Positions 13,910-23,505 are shown, numbered from the stretch's first letter. The stretch is DNA of 64,000 nucleotides from Ruminococcus sp. JC304 (GCA_000285855.2 HE978651.1:2499290-2563289); one strand, 5' to 3'. The notes: a model not told the origin generated them from the letters alone. A program made the numbers and translations.

Positions 13910-16900
13910 TTATTTAAAATATTCCACACCAGACTCGAATATTTTAATATCCTGCTCTCCATAGATATTAATAGCAACTCCATCCCCACGACGTTCGCTA
14001 TGTGCCATCTTACCAAGGATACGTCCATCCGGGCTGGTAATACCTTCAATGTTCATATAAGAACCATTGACATTCCATTCTTCATCAACACTGAGCTGTC
14101 CATCCGGAGTTACATACTGAGTTGCAACCTGTCCGTTTGCAAACAGCTTCTGCAGCCATTCTTCATTTGCAACGAAACGTCCTTCACCATGTGAAGCCGG
14201 GTTACAGTATACACCGCCAAGCTGTGCCTTCTGCAGCCAAGGAGATTTATTACTAACAACCTTCGTATAAACCATCTTGGAAATATGGCGTCCGATAGTA
14301 TTAAATGTCAATGTAGGAGAATCTGCTTTCTGTCCGCAGATTTCACCGTAAGGTACAAGACCAAGCTTGATCAGAGCCTGGAATCCGTTACAGATACCAA
14401 GTGCCAGACCGTCTCTTTCATTGATCAGCTTCATAACAGCTTCTTTGATCTTCGCATTCTGGAATGCAGTTGCAAAGAATTTCGCAGAACCATCCGGTTC
14501 GTCACCTGCGGAGAATCCGCCCGGGAACATGATGATCTGTGCCTGATCGATTGCTTTCTCAAAGAGTTCTACAGAGTCATGGATATCTTCAGCAGTCAGG
14601 TTCTTGAATACTTTTACATCCACCTCTGCACCTGCACGCTCGAATGCACGTGTGCTGTCATACTCGCAGTTTGTTCCAGGGAATACAGGAATAAATACAC
14701 GAGGTTTTGCAACTTTATTCTTGCATACATAAATGCTGTCTGCACGATAAAGCTTCTCATCTCTGTCAGCTGCCTCTTTGTCATTCTCAGAAGAAACTGT
14801 CTTAAATACTTTTTCCAGAGTACCTTTCCATGCGTTTTCAGCTTCGTCTACAGTGATCACTGTATTTCCATAGGAGAAGTTACCGTCGGCAGTTACTTCA
14901 CCGATCACTGTATAAGTGATGGAAAGCTCACCAACCTTACCATCCGGAACTTCCAGGATAATATCGCCAAATCCAGGTGCAAAGAAATCTCTCGGATCAA
15001 GGTTATGCTCAATCTTTACGCCCATGCCATTACCAAATGCCATCTTTGCAACTGCTGCTGCAATACCATGGCGGTCAAGTGCATAAGCAGAAACAACTTT
15101 GCCGTCCTGCATATCTTTGTGAAGTTTTTCATACTGATCCATGATTCCTGCATAATCCGGCAGATCATACTGATCCTTCGGTGCGCGAAGCCATACCAGT
15201 TTGTTTCCTGCTTTCTTTAATTCCGGTGTGATCACATCCTGGATCTTTGCAACGTCAACAGCGAAAGATACCAGTGTCGGAGGTACATCAATATCATTGA
15301 ATGTACCGGACATACTGTCCTTACCACCGATGGATGGAAGTCCGAATCCCATCTGTGCTGCATAAGCACCGAGAAGTGCTGCGAAAGGCTGGCTCCATCT
15401 CTTAGGATCTTCTGTCATACGGCGGAAATATTCCTGGAATGTGAAACGGATCTTCTTATAGTCACCGCCTGTTGCCACGATTCTTGCAACGGACTCTGTC
15501 ACTGCATAAGCAGCTCCGTGATATGGGCTCCAGGAGGATAAATAGGGGTCAAAGCCATAGCTCATCATGGTTACAGTATCTGTTTTACCATTCTGTACCG
15601 GAACCTTTGCAACCATGGACTGAGTCTCTGTAAGCTGATATTTACCACCGTATGGCATAAATACGCTGCCTGCTCCGATAGAACCGTCGAACATTTCCAC
15701 AAGTCCTTTCTGAGAGCATACATTTAAGTCTGCCAGAGTTTCCATCCATTTAGCTTTTACATCAGCTACATCCGGGCGCTCTTCAAAGAGGTTGCCTTCT
15801 TTGTTGGGGATTTCTACTTCTACAGTTGTTTCCTGATGTGCACCGTTAGTATCCAGGAATGCACGGGAAATATTTACGATTTCTTTGCCTCTCCATACAA
15901 GTACCAGACGAGGATCCTCTGTTACAACCGCAACAGGAATTGCCTCCAGGTTCTCTTCATTTGCATAGCCAAGGAAGGTATCTACATCTTTCGGGTCAAC
16001 TACTACAGCCATACGTTCCTGAGATTCGGAAATTGCTATCTCAGTTCCGTCAAGACCTGCATATTTCTTCGGAACCTTGTCAAGGTCTACTCTAAGACCT
16101 GCTGCCAGCTCACCGATAGCAACGGAAACACCGCCTGCACCAAAGTCATTACATTTCTTAATAATATGGCTGACTTCTTCACGGCGGAACATACGCTGGA
16201 TCTTACGCTCAGTAGGAGCATTACCTTTCTGCACCTCAGCGCCGCACACTTCGATAGAAGCCTCTGTATGAACCTTGGAAGAACCGGTAGCACCACCGAT
16301 ACCGTCACGTCCTGTACGTCCTCCAAGTAAGATAATGATATCTCCCGGATCAGAATTCTCACGGATAACCGCACGTCTGGGAGCAGCACCCATAACAGCA
16401 CCGATCTCCATACGTTTTGCCACATAATTTGGATGATAAACTTCTTTTACATAGCCTGTTGCAAGACCAATCTGGTTTCCATAGGAGCTGTAACCATGAG
16501 CTGCGCTTCTTACCAGTTTCTTCTGCGGAAGTTTACCCTTGAGAGTTTCTTTTACAGAAACAGTAGGATCTGCCGCACCTGTTACACGCATTGCCTGATA
16601 TACATAGGTACGTCCTGAAAGCGGGTCACGGATTGCACCGCCAAGGCAGGTAGCTGCACCACCGAATGGCTCGATCTCAGTAGGATGGTTATGTGTCTCG
16701 TTCTTGAAGTTGATCAGCCATTCCTCTTCTTTACCGTCAACATCTACAGGAACTACAATACTGCAGGCATTGATCTCATCAGATTCTTCCTGGTCAGCAA
16801 GCTTTCCTTCTGCTTTCAGTTTCTTCATTGCCATCAGAGCCAGATCCATCAGGCAGACAAATTTGCCCTTACGGCCCTTGTAAAGTTCTTCTCTGTCAGC

Positions 16901-17674
16901 AAGATATTTCTTGTAAGTATCTACGATCGGTGCTTTGTAATCACCTTCGTCAAATTTTACATCTGTCAGCTCTGTGGAGAAGGTTGTATGACGGCAATGA
17001 TCTGACCAGTAGGTATCAAGTACACGAATCTCTGTCATAGACGGATCACGTTTCTCTTCTTCCTTGAAATAATGCTGGATATGCTGGAAATCTTTGAATG
17101 TCATGGCAAGGTTTAAGGAATCATAAAGTTCCTTTAATTCTGCTTCCGGCATTTCCTTAAATCCGTCAAAAATCTTAACGTCTTCCGGTTCCGGGAAAAC
17201 AGTTACCAGTGTTTCCGGTTTCTGCAGACCTGTCTCACGGGAATCTACAGGGTTGATGCAGTGATGCTTGATAGCATCAAATTCTTCATCTGTGATAGTT
17301 CCTTCAATTACATAAGTAGTTGCGGAACGAATGATAGGCTGTGCGTTCTCATCCAGGAACTGTACACACTGAACAGCGGAATCAGCTCTCTGGTCAAACT
17401 GTCCCGGTAAAAATTCTACTGAGAAAATGCGGGAGCCTGCTGCTGCCTCAAAATTCTCCAGGTATAAATCATCTACAGGTGGCTCTGCAAAAACAGTTTT
17501 GCATGCTTTATCAAAAACTTCATTAGAAATATTCTCTACATCATAGCGGATCAGCACACGTACTGCTGTTACGGATTTAATTCCCAGATAGCTGCTGACC
17601 TCATGTTTTAATTCCTTTGCCTGTACAGCGAAGGCCGGTTTCTTTTCTACATAGACACGTCTTACGTTACTCAT
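13910..17674 (-). CDS. purL: Phosphoribosylformylglycinamidine synthase, single-chain
   Basis: Fourth step of purine synthesis: FGAR plus glutamine and ATP to FGAM. The 1254-aa large-type enzyme has an N-terminal domain, two AIR-synthase-like halves (NFKNETHNHPTEIEPFGGAA, GGRTGRDGIGGATGSSKVH, IGGKDSMSGTF) and a C-terminal glutamine amidotransferase domain from about residue 1000. The last carries FPGTNCEYDS, FPGGFSAGDEPDGSAKF and the nucleophile Cys in LGICNGFQAL. Many Firmicutes use the three-part PurS-PurQ-PurL enzyme; Lachnospiraceae commonly have this fused form. It is a lone gene with its own promoter, closed by a structured 3' region. Start ATG 17674 lies behind GAAAGGAG. Confidence 0.97.
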   Translation of the reverse strand: MSNVRRVYVEKKPAFAVQAKELKHEVSSYLGIKSVTAVRVLIRYDVENISNEVFDKACKTVFAEPPVDDLYLENFEAAAGSRIFSVEFLPGQFDQRADSAVQCVQFLDENAQPIIRSATTYVIEGTITDEEFDAIKHHCINPVDSRETGLQKPETLVTVFPEPEDVKIFDGFKEMPEAELKELYDSLNLAMTFKDFQHIQHYFKEEEKRDPSMTEIRVLDTYWSDHCRHTTFSTELTDVKFDEGDYKAPIVDTYKKYLADREELYKGRKGKFVCLMDLALMAMKKLKAEGKLADQEESDEINACSIVVPVDVDGKEEEWLINFKNETHNHPTEIEPFGGAATCLGGAIRDPLSGRTYVYQAMRVTGAADPTVSVKETLKGKLPQKKLVRSAAHGYSSYGNQIGLATGYVKEVYHPNYVAKRMEIGAVMGAAPRRAVIRENSDPGDIIILLGGRTGRDGIGGATGSSKVHTEASIEVCGAEVQKGNAPTERKIQRMFRREEVSHIIKKCNDFGAGGVSVAIGELAAGLRVDLDKVPKKYAGLDGTEIAISESQERMAVVVDPKDVDTFLGYANEENLEAIPVAVVTEDPRLVLVWRGKEIVNISRAFLDTNGAHQETTVEVEIPNKEGNLFEERPDVADVKAKWMETLADLNVCSQKGLVEMFDGSIGAGSVFMPYGGKYQLTETQSMVAKVPVQNGKTDTVTMMSYGFDPYLSSWSPYHGAAYAVTESVARIVATGGDYKKIRFTFQEYFRRMTEDPKRWSQPFAALLGAYAAQMGFGLPSIGGKDSMSGTFNDIDVPPTLVSFAVDVAKIQDVITPELKKAGNKLVWLRAPKDQYDLPDYAGIMDQYEKLHKDMQDGKVVSAYALDRHGIAAAVAKMAFGNGMGVKIEHNLDPRDFFAPGFGDIILEVPDGKVGELSITYTVIGEVTADGNFSYGNTVITVDEAENAWKGTLEKVFKTVSSENDKEAADRDEKLYRADSIYVCKNKVAKPRVFIPVFPGTNCEYDSTRAFERAGAEVDVKVFKNLTAEDIHDSVELFEKAIDQAQIIMFPGGFSAGDEPDGSAKFFATAFQNAKIKEAVMKLINERDGLALGICNGFQALIKLGLVPYGEICGQKADSPTLTFNTIGRHISKMVYTKVVSNKSPWLQKAQLGGVYCNPASHGEGRFVANEEWLQKLFANGQVATQYVTPDGQLSVDEEWNVNGSYMNIEGITSPDGRILGKMAHSERRGDGVAINIYGEQDIKIFESGVEYFK

Positions 17675-17704
17675 AGAAACTCCTTTCTTGTGTATGCATT
17701 GTTT

Positions 17705-17802
17705 TAAAAATGCTTTTAAAGCATCTTGCAGCCCGACTCCAGTGAGCCTGCTGCTTGAACTATTGCTTTCTTTATAGTATCATAGGAAATATCATTAGTA
17801 AA
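17705..17802 (-). promoter_or_regulatory. purL promoter and leader hairpin
   Basis: TTTACT (17802-17797), a 17-bp spacer and TACTAT (17779-17774) predict a start near 17767. The 90-nt leader holds a GCAGC/GCTGC hairpin and then ATGCTT-TAA-AAGCAT (17724-17710) followed by TTTTT, a short terminator-like stem. No purine riboswitch core is present. The rest of the 17803-17981 gap to the divergent LysR gene shows nothing I can name. Confidence 0.5.
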
Positions 17803-17981
17803 ATTAATATATCTTATATTTTTTATTAGCGCTACTAATTAATCACTATCCGTGAAATGTTTTGGAATGAATATGCCAAAATCCAGAGACATACAAGCTA
17901 AAGCATATTTGAAAAATGTTCTAAAGTTCCATTGCTACAGACAATTTATATCACCGCTATTTTATGAAAGGATTTATTTCT

Positions 17982-18860
17982 ATGGATATTAATCTGGAAT
18001 TATACAAAGTATTCTACTATGTTGCCACCACCCTCAGCTTCTCTGAGGCTTCCCGACAGCTTTTTATCTCCCAGTCAGCAGTCAGCCAGTCCATTAAAAC
18101 TCTGGAAAAAAAGCTGAATCATCCTCTTTTTATCCGAAGCACCAAGAAAGTATTGTTAACTCCTGAAGGAGAACTTCTGCTCCAGCATGTAAAACCTGCG
18201 CTCCAGCTTCTGGATGAGGGAGAATCTCTCCTGTCCGGAGACAATCTGCTGAAAGGCCAGCTGCGTATTGCTGCCAGCGATACGATCTGCCGGTATTTTC
18301 TCATTGATTATCTGCAGAAATTCCATCAGACCTATCCGGATGTCCGTATCAAAGTCACAAACAGTACCTCCATCGGCTGTGCAGAGCTTCTGGAAAAAGG
18401 CCAGGCAGATCTGATCGTATGCAACTGTCCTAATTCCAGACTTGGCAGTCATTTTCAGACACGTGTGCTAAAAGAATTCCACGATGTATTCGTTGCCAAT
18501 ACGGATTACTTTCCTGTACACACTGTTCAGACCGAACTGCAGGAGCTTCTGAACTATCCGATCCTGATGCTTTCCCCCAAAAGTACCACCAGCGAATATC
18601 TGCGGGAAGCATTTACAGCCCATAATCTCAAGCTTCTTCCTGAAGTAGAGTTAAACAGTAATGACCTGCTTCTGGACCTGGCACGGATCGGACTGGGGAT
18701 TGCCTGTGTTCCTGATTATATGTTAAAAGAAAATGATCAGCTGACACCGCTCATGTTAAAGGATCCTCTTCCCGGACGTCAGCTTGTACTTGCTCAACAT
18801 GACAGCCTGACAGTTTCACAGGCTGCAGAACGCTTTATTGAAATGTTTGCTTCCTTATAA
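17982..18860 (+). CDS. LysR-family transcriptional regulator
   Basis: DNA-binding regulator with an N-terminal winged helix-turn-helix (residues 1-60: YVATTLSFSEASRQLFISQS, then AVSQSIKTLEKKL) and a periplasmic-binding-like effector domain (about residues 88-290). I place the start at 17982 (MDINLELYKVFYYVA) because GAAAGGA precedes it at a proper distance; the upstream ATG at 17964 has none. Length 292 aa, normal for the family. It is divergent from purL but 300 bp away. The target and ligand are not evident; control of purL is possible but unsupported. Confidence 0.9.
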   Translation: MDINLELYKVFYYVATTLSFSEASRQLFISQSAVSQSIKTLEKKLNHPLFIRSTKKVLLTPEGELLLQHVKPALQLLDEGESLLSGDNLLKGQLRIAASDTICRYFLIDYLQKFHQTYPDVRIKVTNSTSIGCAELLEKGQADLIVCNCPNSRLGSHFQTRVLKEFHDVFVANTDYFPVHTVQTELQELLNYPILMLSPKSTTSEYLREAFTAHNLKLLPEVELNSNDLLLDLARIGLGIACVPDYMLKENDQLTPLMLKDPLPGRQLVLAQHDSLTVSQAAERFIEMFASL

Positions 18861-18864
18861 TAAA

Positions 18865-18942
18865 AGAAGCCCTCATTCAGTACTGAAACAACACTTTTCA
18901 TAATCGCGTTTCCTACTGAATGAGAACTTCTTATTATTTTTC
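18865..18942 (+). terminator. Terminator between the LysR gene and mrp
   Basis: AGAAG-CCTCATTCAGTA and TACTGAATGAGAA-CTTCT pair across a 36-nt loop and are followed by TTATTATTTTT on the plus strand; probably bidirectional. Confidence 0.75.
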
Positions 18943-18963
18943 TGTTCTACTTTTCAATCTGAA

Positions 18964-18986
18964 GTCCGGCAGATATTTGCAATCTG
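18964..18986 (-). repeat. 23-bp hairpin repeat, copy D
   Basis: GTCCGG-CAGAT-ATTTGCA-ATCTG, followed by CTTCG as in copy C. Relative to the other copies the second stem pair is A-T instead of G-C, a compensatory change that keeps the hairpin. It lies 23 bp beyond the mrp stop. Confidence 0.65.
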
Positions 18987-19008
18987 CTTCGCTACTTGAT
19001 CAACATTC

Positions 19009-19839
19009 TTATTTCGGCATTACAGCCAGTGCATCAGTAATATACTGATTATCGATTGCTGCAAAGAATCCACCGTCTGCTTTGGTTGCATAATCCATAT
19101 CGATCGGCATTTTTCCAAGTACAGGAACCTTCAGTTCTGCTGCGATCTCATCAATATGGCTCTCACCGAAGACTTTGATCTCTTTTCCGCAGTCCGGACA
19201 TTTCACATAGCTGTAGTTCTCTACAATTCCAAGTACCGGTATCTTCATCATCTCAGCCATATTAAAGGCTTTCTTAACGATCATCTTAACCAGATCCTGA
19301 GGTGAGGTTACGATCACGATTCCTTCGATCGGCAGAGACTGGAATGCTGTAAGCGGAACATCACCTGTTCCAGGAGGCATATCCACAAACAGATAGTCTA
19401 CATCGCCCCAGATAACATCTGTCCAGAACTGTTTTACCATATTTGCAAGAACCGGACCTCTCCAGATTACAGGAGTATCCTCTGTAGGAAGCAGAAGGTT
19501 GATGGACATTACCTTGATCCCGTTTTTTGTGATCATCGGGTAGATACCTTCATCATTTGCCATTGCTGCACCCTTTAATCCATACATTTTCGGAATGGAC
19601 GGTCCTGTAATATCCGCATCCAGGATACCAACTTTGTATCCCTGTGCTGCCATCATGTTTGCCAGAGAACCTGTTACGAAGGATTTACCAACGCCACCCT
19701 TTCCGCTGACAACCCCGATCACATGTTTTACATTTGACTGAGCATTCATTTCTGCCTGAAAGCTCTGCTGTTTCTTGCTGCTGGAACAACCTTCGCAGCT
19801 TGCTTTGTCGCATGAAGTGTTGTTACATTCTTTTGCCAT
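19009..19839 (-). CDS. Mrp/NBP35-type iron-sulfur carrier ATPase
   Basis: Cytosolic P-loop ATPase of the Mrp/ApbC family, thought to carry or insert Fe-S clusters. The 276-aa protein has a Cys-rich N-terminus (Cys5, 10, 15, 18: MAKECNNTSCDKASCEGC), Walker A GKGGVGKS at about 46-53, ADITGPSIPKMYG, DMPPGTGD (Walker B region), and the paired CPDC motif near residue 216 that binds a cluster across the dimer. It lies 30 bp downstream of a CsoR-type metal repressor in the same direction, which suggests a link between its expression and metal status. Confidence 0.92.
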   Translation of the reverse strand: MAKECNNTSCDKASCEGCSSSKKQQSFQAEMNAQSNVKHVIGVVSGKGGVGKSFVTGSLANMMAAQGYKVGILDADITGPSIPKMYGLKGAAMANDEGIYPMITKNGIKVMSINLLLPTEDTPVIWRGPVLANMVKQFWTDVIWGDVDYLFVDMPPGTGDVPLTAFQSLPIEGIVIVTSPQDLVKMIVKKAFNMAEMMKIPVLGIVENYSYVKCPDCGKEIKVFGESHIDEIAAELKVPVLGKMPIDMDYATKADGGFFAAIDNQYITDALAVMPK

Positions 19840-19869
19840 AATTAATCTTCTCCTTTATATTCATCCATA

Positions 19870-20217
19870 TTATTTTACAAATCTGTCAATCGCTACCTCA
19901 AGTTCTTTAATTGCCTCTTTATCACCATGTTCCACTGCATCTACGATACAGTGTTCGATATGATCCTGCAGAATGATCTTACCTGTATTATTGATGGCAG
20001 ATTTCACTGCTGAAAGCTGTATCAGAACTTCCGCACAGTCTCTTCCGTCCTCTATCATACGTTTGATAGATTCCATATGTCCGATTGCTCTGGACATACG
20101 GTTCAGCACTGCCTTTGTATGCGCATGACTGTGATGATGCCCATGCTCCCCATGAGAATGTTCAATTACCGTCCCATCCTCCAGTACATGCGTATGTGTC
20201 TTTTGTTCCTCGGCCAT
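19870..20217 (-). CDS. CsoR/RcnR-family metal-sensing repressor
   Basis: Small helical repressor that releases DNA on metal binding. In its 115 residues Cys61, His86 and Cys90 have the same spacing (25 and 4) as the Cys-His-Cys copper site of CsoR, so a Cu(I)-type site is likely. Before the domain lies a His-rich arm (residues 8-33, with HGEHGHHHSHAH), which is unusual for copper CsoR and recalls Ni/Co sensors or metal chaperone tails. Start ATG 20217 follows GGGGAATGTT. It is in operon with the downstream Mrp ATPase; no copper pump is nearby. Confidence 0.9.
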   Translation of the reverse strand: MAEEQKTHTHVLEDGTVIEHSHGEHGHHHSHAHTKAVLNRMSRAIGHMESIKRMIEDGRDCAEVLIQLSAVKSAINNTGKIILQDHIEHCIVDAVEHGDKEAIKELEVAIDRFVK

Positions 20218-20347
20218 AACATTCCCCTTTCTCTTTCAGAATATCCGATTTTTTACTGCTTATCTGTCTTTATATCTTCACACACTGTCTGTGGCTTTCC
20301 TGCTTACAGCACTTCCGTACAGCGTAAATGATATTATACCACATTTG

Positions 20348-20575
20348 TCAAATTTCTGTAAAGGAGCAACGCTGTTTTATTTGTGAAGTTGTAATATCAA
20401 AAATAATGGTTCCATCCTCCAGAACAGTTTTTTCATAGGAAACCTCTTTTCCTTTGAATTTATTTCTGATATATTCTTCCGGATCCTCAAGTTCCAGTTC
20501 TTCCACAAAAACATCTCTCATCTGATTCCGCGGACATTTATTAAAAATTTCCCATATCAGTTCATATTCTTTCAT
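20348..20575 (-). CDS. Conserved-looking small protein, unknown
   Basis: A 75-aa acidic cytosolic protein, MKEYELIWEIFNKCPRNQMR, followed by a VFVEELELEDPEEYIRNK helix, then a beta-like EVSYEKTVLEDGTIIFDITT. No family recognised with confidence. GGGGAGG lies about ten bases upstream of the ATG. It stands alone between the csoR-like gene and xpt, in the direction of mrp. Composition is normal for the genome, and the mixed alpha/beta pattern suggests a real folded protein. Confidence 0.65.
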   Translation of the reverse strand: MKEYELIWEIFNKCPRNQMRDVFVEELELEDPEEYIRNKFKGKEVSYEKTVLEDGTIIFDITTSQIKQRCSFTEI

Positions 20576-20747
20576 CTCTTATGGCCTCCCCTGCGATTCA
20601 TTTCTGGTAATATTATAATTTTTTTCTCCTTTTTTGTCAAAAATAATTGCACTGAGACAGATTATATCGTATCATAGATATAATTATCAATAGCACATCA
20701 GTTGCTTTATCATACTATAATTAATTACATAGAAGGAGAGAAATCTA

Positions 20748-21320
20748 ATGAAACTTTTAAAAGACCGTATTCTTAAGGATGGAATCGTAAAACCGGGAAA
20801 TATTTTAAAAGTAGACAGTTTCTTAAACCATCAGATGGATATCACTCTCATCAATGAAATCGGCAAGGAATTCAAGCGTCGTTTTTCTGACTGTCCCATC
20901 ACCAAGATTCTTACCATCGAAGCTTCCGGTATCGGTATTGCCTGTATCGCAGCACAGTACTTTGATGTACCTGTGATTTTTGCAAAAAAAGCGCAGAGCG
21001 TAAATCTGGATGGCGAAATGTATACTACAAAGGTAGAATCCTTTACCCATAAAAAAGTATATGATGTGATTCTTTCCAAGAAATTTCTGGGACCTGAGGA
21101 TCATGTGCTCCTGATCGATGATTTTCTTGCCAATGGCTGTGCACTTCTGGGCCTGATCGACATTGTAAAGAAATCCGGAGCAACTCTTGAGGGTGCAGGA
21201 ATCGTTATTGAGAAAGGCTTCCAGCATGGCGGTCAGGAGATCCGTGATATGGGTATCCGCCTGGAATCTCTGGCAATCGTAGATTCCATGACTGATGACT
21301 CCCTTACCTTCCGTGAATAA
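20748..21320 (+). CDS. xpt: Xanthine phosphoribosyltransferase
   Basis: Purine salvage enzyme making XMP from xanthine and PRPP. The 190-aa product matches Xpt from end to end: [39 protein letters not shown], the PRPP loop [17 protein letters not shown] and [12 protein letters not shown]. Ribosome binding site AGAAGGAGAG. It is a single gene with a terminator; unlike Bacillus xpt it is not paired with a permease and has no visible purine riboswitch. The purine-type NCS2 permease at 4.5-5.9 kb could supply its substrate. Confidence 0.96.
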   Translation: MKLLKDRILKDGIVKPGNILKVDSFLNHQMDITLINEIGKEFKRRFSDCPITKILTIEASGIGIACIAAQYFDVPVIFAKKAQSVNLDGEMYTTKVESFTHKKVYDVILSKKFLGPEDHVLLIDDFLANGCALLGLIDIVKKSGATLEGAGIVIEKGFQHGGQEIRDMGIRLESLAIVDSMTDDSLTFRE

Positions 21321-21356
21321 TCCATTTTTCTGTTTACAACACCATCAAGAATATCA

Positions 21357-21398
21357 GAACCCCGTCAGCAGGTTGCTTTGTAACCTGCGACGGGGTTC
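21357..21398 (+). terminator. Terminator after xpt, shared with the lipoprotein gene
   Basis: GAACCCCGTC-GCAGGTT and AACCTGC-GACGGGGTTC form a long GC-rich stem with a 7-nt loop. The following plus-strand bases TTAATATT are only moderately T-rich. It probably serves both convergent genes. Confidence 0.8.
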
Positions 21399-21406
21399 TT
21401 AATATT

Positions 21407-21429
21407 GTCAAGCGGATATTCTCAATCCG
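21407..21429 (-). repeat. 23-bp hairpin repeat, copy B
   Basis: GTCAAG-CGGAT-ATTCTCA-ATCCG on the plus strand. It abuts the stop codon (21431-21433) of the lipoprotein gene, one base away, and precedes the shared terminator. Confidence 0.75.
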
Positions 21430-21430
21430 G

Positions 21431-22882
21431 TTATATTGTTTTGTCTGTTGCAGCCGGAGTCCCACTTGCTGTGGGTGTCACAGTTGCCTTCGGAGTTATC
21501 GTTGCCTCCGGATCGGAAGTTACTTCCGGGGTCAGTGTTGGTTCGGGGGTAGCAGTCGGTTCCGGGGTAGCAGTCGGTGTTGGATCCGGCTTGATTTCTT
21601 CCTCATCATAGGTTCCGTTATCAACCAAAATCTGATAATTATCCTTATCGATCAGCTGCGCCCCACAGGTAAAGGTTCCCACAATCTTGGTACCATTATC
21701 ATACTGGGAATAATCCTTCACATCTACTTTCTCTCCTGCAAGATAGTCAAGAGCCATCTTTGCTCCACCCTGCGCCAGCTCTTTTCTATCCAAATATGTT
21801 GTCAGTGTGATCTTACCCTCTGCCACATCCTTTACAGCCTGCATCTCACTTCCATATCCTGTGATCACAGGCCATTCTTCACTGTCTGACAGGATTCCAC
21901 GTTCTTCCAGAAGCTCCTGCACTCCAATTGCAAATTCATCTGACGCTGTGATAATAATATTCGGTGTTTTTTCTTCCTGGTAAAACTCATCCAATATGGA
22001 TTTCATCTTCGCCTGTGCAGCGTCCTGGTCCCAGCGAAGGATTCCGGTAGAATCAAAGGTCATATTTCCGGATTTGCATACCAGAGTTCCGTCATCCAGA
22101 TATTCCTGAAGCTTTTCCAGAACACCATTACAGAAGAAAAGTGCCCCATTGTCATCTGTAGATCCCATCAGGAACTCAATGGTATAGGATTGTTTTTCTT
22201 CCTGTGCCTTATCCAGATCCATGTTCTTAATAATCTGACCGGCAACCTGGTTTCCGATCGCTCTGGTATCATCGCAGGCATAATAATTCACTGCTGCCGT
22301 ATTTCGGATCAGCGTGTCATAGGAAATCACAGGAATACTTTTCTCCTTGGCAGTCTCCAGAATATCTGTCAATGCATAAGGATCCACCGGATCAATGATC
22401 AATGCAGATACTTCCTTATCAATGAATTCCTGAATCTGTGAAATCTGCTGAGTGGAATCTCCCTCTGCATTTTTCACTTCTGCCTCATAGCCACCCTCTG
22501 CGATCACCTTAGACATTTCTGTCTCATCCACAGCTGCATTATCATTCTTTTCCGGAAGAAGGATTCCTATTTCCCCTGCCGGTGCTGCTGCCTGGGCATC
22601 CTCGCTGTTATCCTCTGCCTGCGGTGCTTCCGACTGATCTTCTGTGCTGTCTTTGGAATCGCTGTCTTTCTCATCACTGTTTTTGGCAGTATCTTTCTGC
22701 TCTGCCTCTGTAGGCTCTGCAGTCTCTACTTTTTCTCCCTCTTCCGTTCTCGCACCGGTGCCCTCTTCTTCTACCTGCGCACTCTCGCTTGCTGCCTCTT
22801 TGGCCTCATTGCTTCCGCAGGCAGAGAGGAGCATGGAAGAAACCATCACTCCCACCAGAATTCCCACTGCTCTTTTTTTCAT
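21431..22882 (-). CDS. Orphan sugar-type substrate-binding lipoprotein
   Basis: Surface lipoprotein with lipobox LLSAC (Cys22), then about 80 residues of Glu/Ser/Asp-rich linker. Next is a periplasmic-binding domain of the type that binds sugars in ABC systems (IGILLPEKNDNAAVDETEMS, VSALIIDPVDPYALTDIL, PVISYDTLIRNTAAVNYYAC, ITASDEFAIGVQELLEERG). The last 50 residues are Pro/Thr repeats (PTPTATPEPTATPEPTLTPE), a cell-wall-spanning type of tail that is odd at this end of a binding protein. No permease or ATPase accompanies it. It is the last gene of the murT-gatD unit, 17 bp after the WYL regulator, so it may be a sensor rather than a transporter part (inference). Confidence 0.85.
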   Translation of the reverse strand: MKKRAVGILVGVMVSSMLLSACGSNEAKEAASESAQVEEEGTGARTEEGEKVETAEPTEAEQKDTAKNSDEKDSDSKDSTEDQSEAPQAEDNSEDAQAAAPAGEIGILLPEKNDNAAVDETEMSKVIAEGGYEAEVKNAEGDSTQQISQIQEFIDKEVSALIIDPVDPYALTDILETAKEKSIPVISYDTLIRNTAAVNYYACDDTRAIGNQVAGQIIKNMDLDKAQEEKQSYTIEFLMGSTDDNGALFFCNGVLEKLQEYLDDGTLVCKSGNMTFDSTGILRWDQDAAQAKMKSILDEFYQEEKTPNIIITASDEFAIGVQELLEERGILSDSEEWPVITGYGSEMQAVKDVAEGKITLTTYLDRKELAQGGAKMALDYLAGEKVDVKDYSQYDNGTKIVGTFTCGAQLIDKDNYQILVDNGTYDEEEIKPDPTPTATPEPTATPEPTLTPEVTSDPEATITPKATVTPTASGTPAATDKTI

Positions 22883-22899
22883 AGCCGATCCTCCCAGTC

Positions 22900-23505
22900 T
22901 TATTTTTCAATTCCCTTATAGTCTCTGGCAATACTTTTCAGATAATCTCGATAAGCAATAGCCACCTTCTTTGGCTTCACAATATGTACAGTTCTTCCCA
23001 TAGAAGTCAGCCAACCATAAAATTTTTCGTCAGGCTCTGTCTGTACAACAACAAGGAAATTATCACTTCCCTTGGCTTTACAGGAAATATCTTTTCCAAA
23101 AGTATCAAAAATCTTTTCTTTTACAGAATTTCTGCAGAGAAGCTTCAACTCCTTTTCCCCTTTTACAGGGATTTCAGGAGCTACAGTCTTTACCACTTCT
23201 GTCTTCACTGTTTCTGTAGCTTCTGTTTTCTTTTCCTCCTGTACAGACTTCCCTTGCTGTATCTCAGGATCTGCAGACCGCTCCAGATAGTAACCGCCCT
23301 CACGGCCTCTCTTATACTGTATCTCCATACCAAATTCCCGGAGAGTTTCCATATCATCATAAATACTTTTTCTCTCAGCACGGATTCCATGTGCTTCAAG
23401 TGTTGACAGGATTTCCTGCATAGTAATAGGCTTTCCTCCTGCACTTTCGTTCAGCATCTTTTCCAGATATAAAATCTTACTCTTTTGATTACATGATTTC
23501 GCCAT
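22900..23505 (-). CDS. HTH/WYL-type transcriptional regulator
   Basis: The 201-aa protein has an N-terminal winged helix-turn-helix (residues 1-72: PITMQEILSTLEAHGIRAER, ending KSIYDDMETLREFG), a charged linker rich in Lys, Glu and Thr, and a C-terminal WYL-like half (SVKEKIFDTFGKDI, FYGWLTSMGRTVHIVKPKKV). The WYL triad itself is not preserved in the part I can align. It lies 1 bp after gatD and 17 bp before the lipoprotein gene, hence cotranscribed. It probably senses a ligand and controls this unit or a partner (inference). Confidence 0.8.
   Translation of the reverse strand: MAKSCNQKSKILYLEKMLNESAGGKPITMQEILSTLEAHGIRAERKSIYDDMETLREFGMEIQYKRGREGGYYLERSADPEIQQGKSVQEEKKTEATETVKTEVVKTVAPEIPVKGEKELKLLCRNSVKEKIFDTFGKDISCKAKGSDNFLVVVQTEPDEKFYGWLTSMGRTVHIVKPKKVAIAYRDYLKSIARDYKGIEK

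Noticed and set aside
14285-15220. 311-codon plus-strand open frame
   Set aside because: Antisense to purL, which is unmistakable on the minus strand; Cys/Leu-rich nonsense composition and no ribosome binding site.
20600-20747. Purine riboswitch before xpt
   Set aside because: No aptamer core or terminator; the region is AT-rich with only promoter-like boxes.
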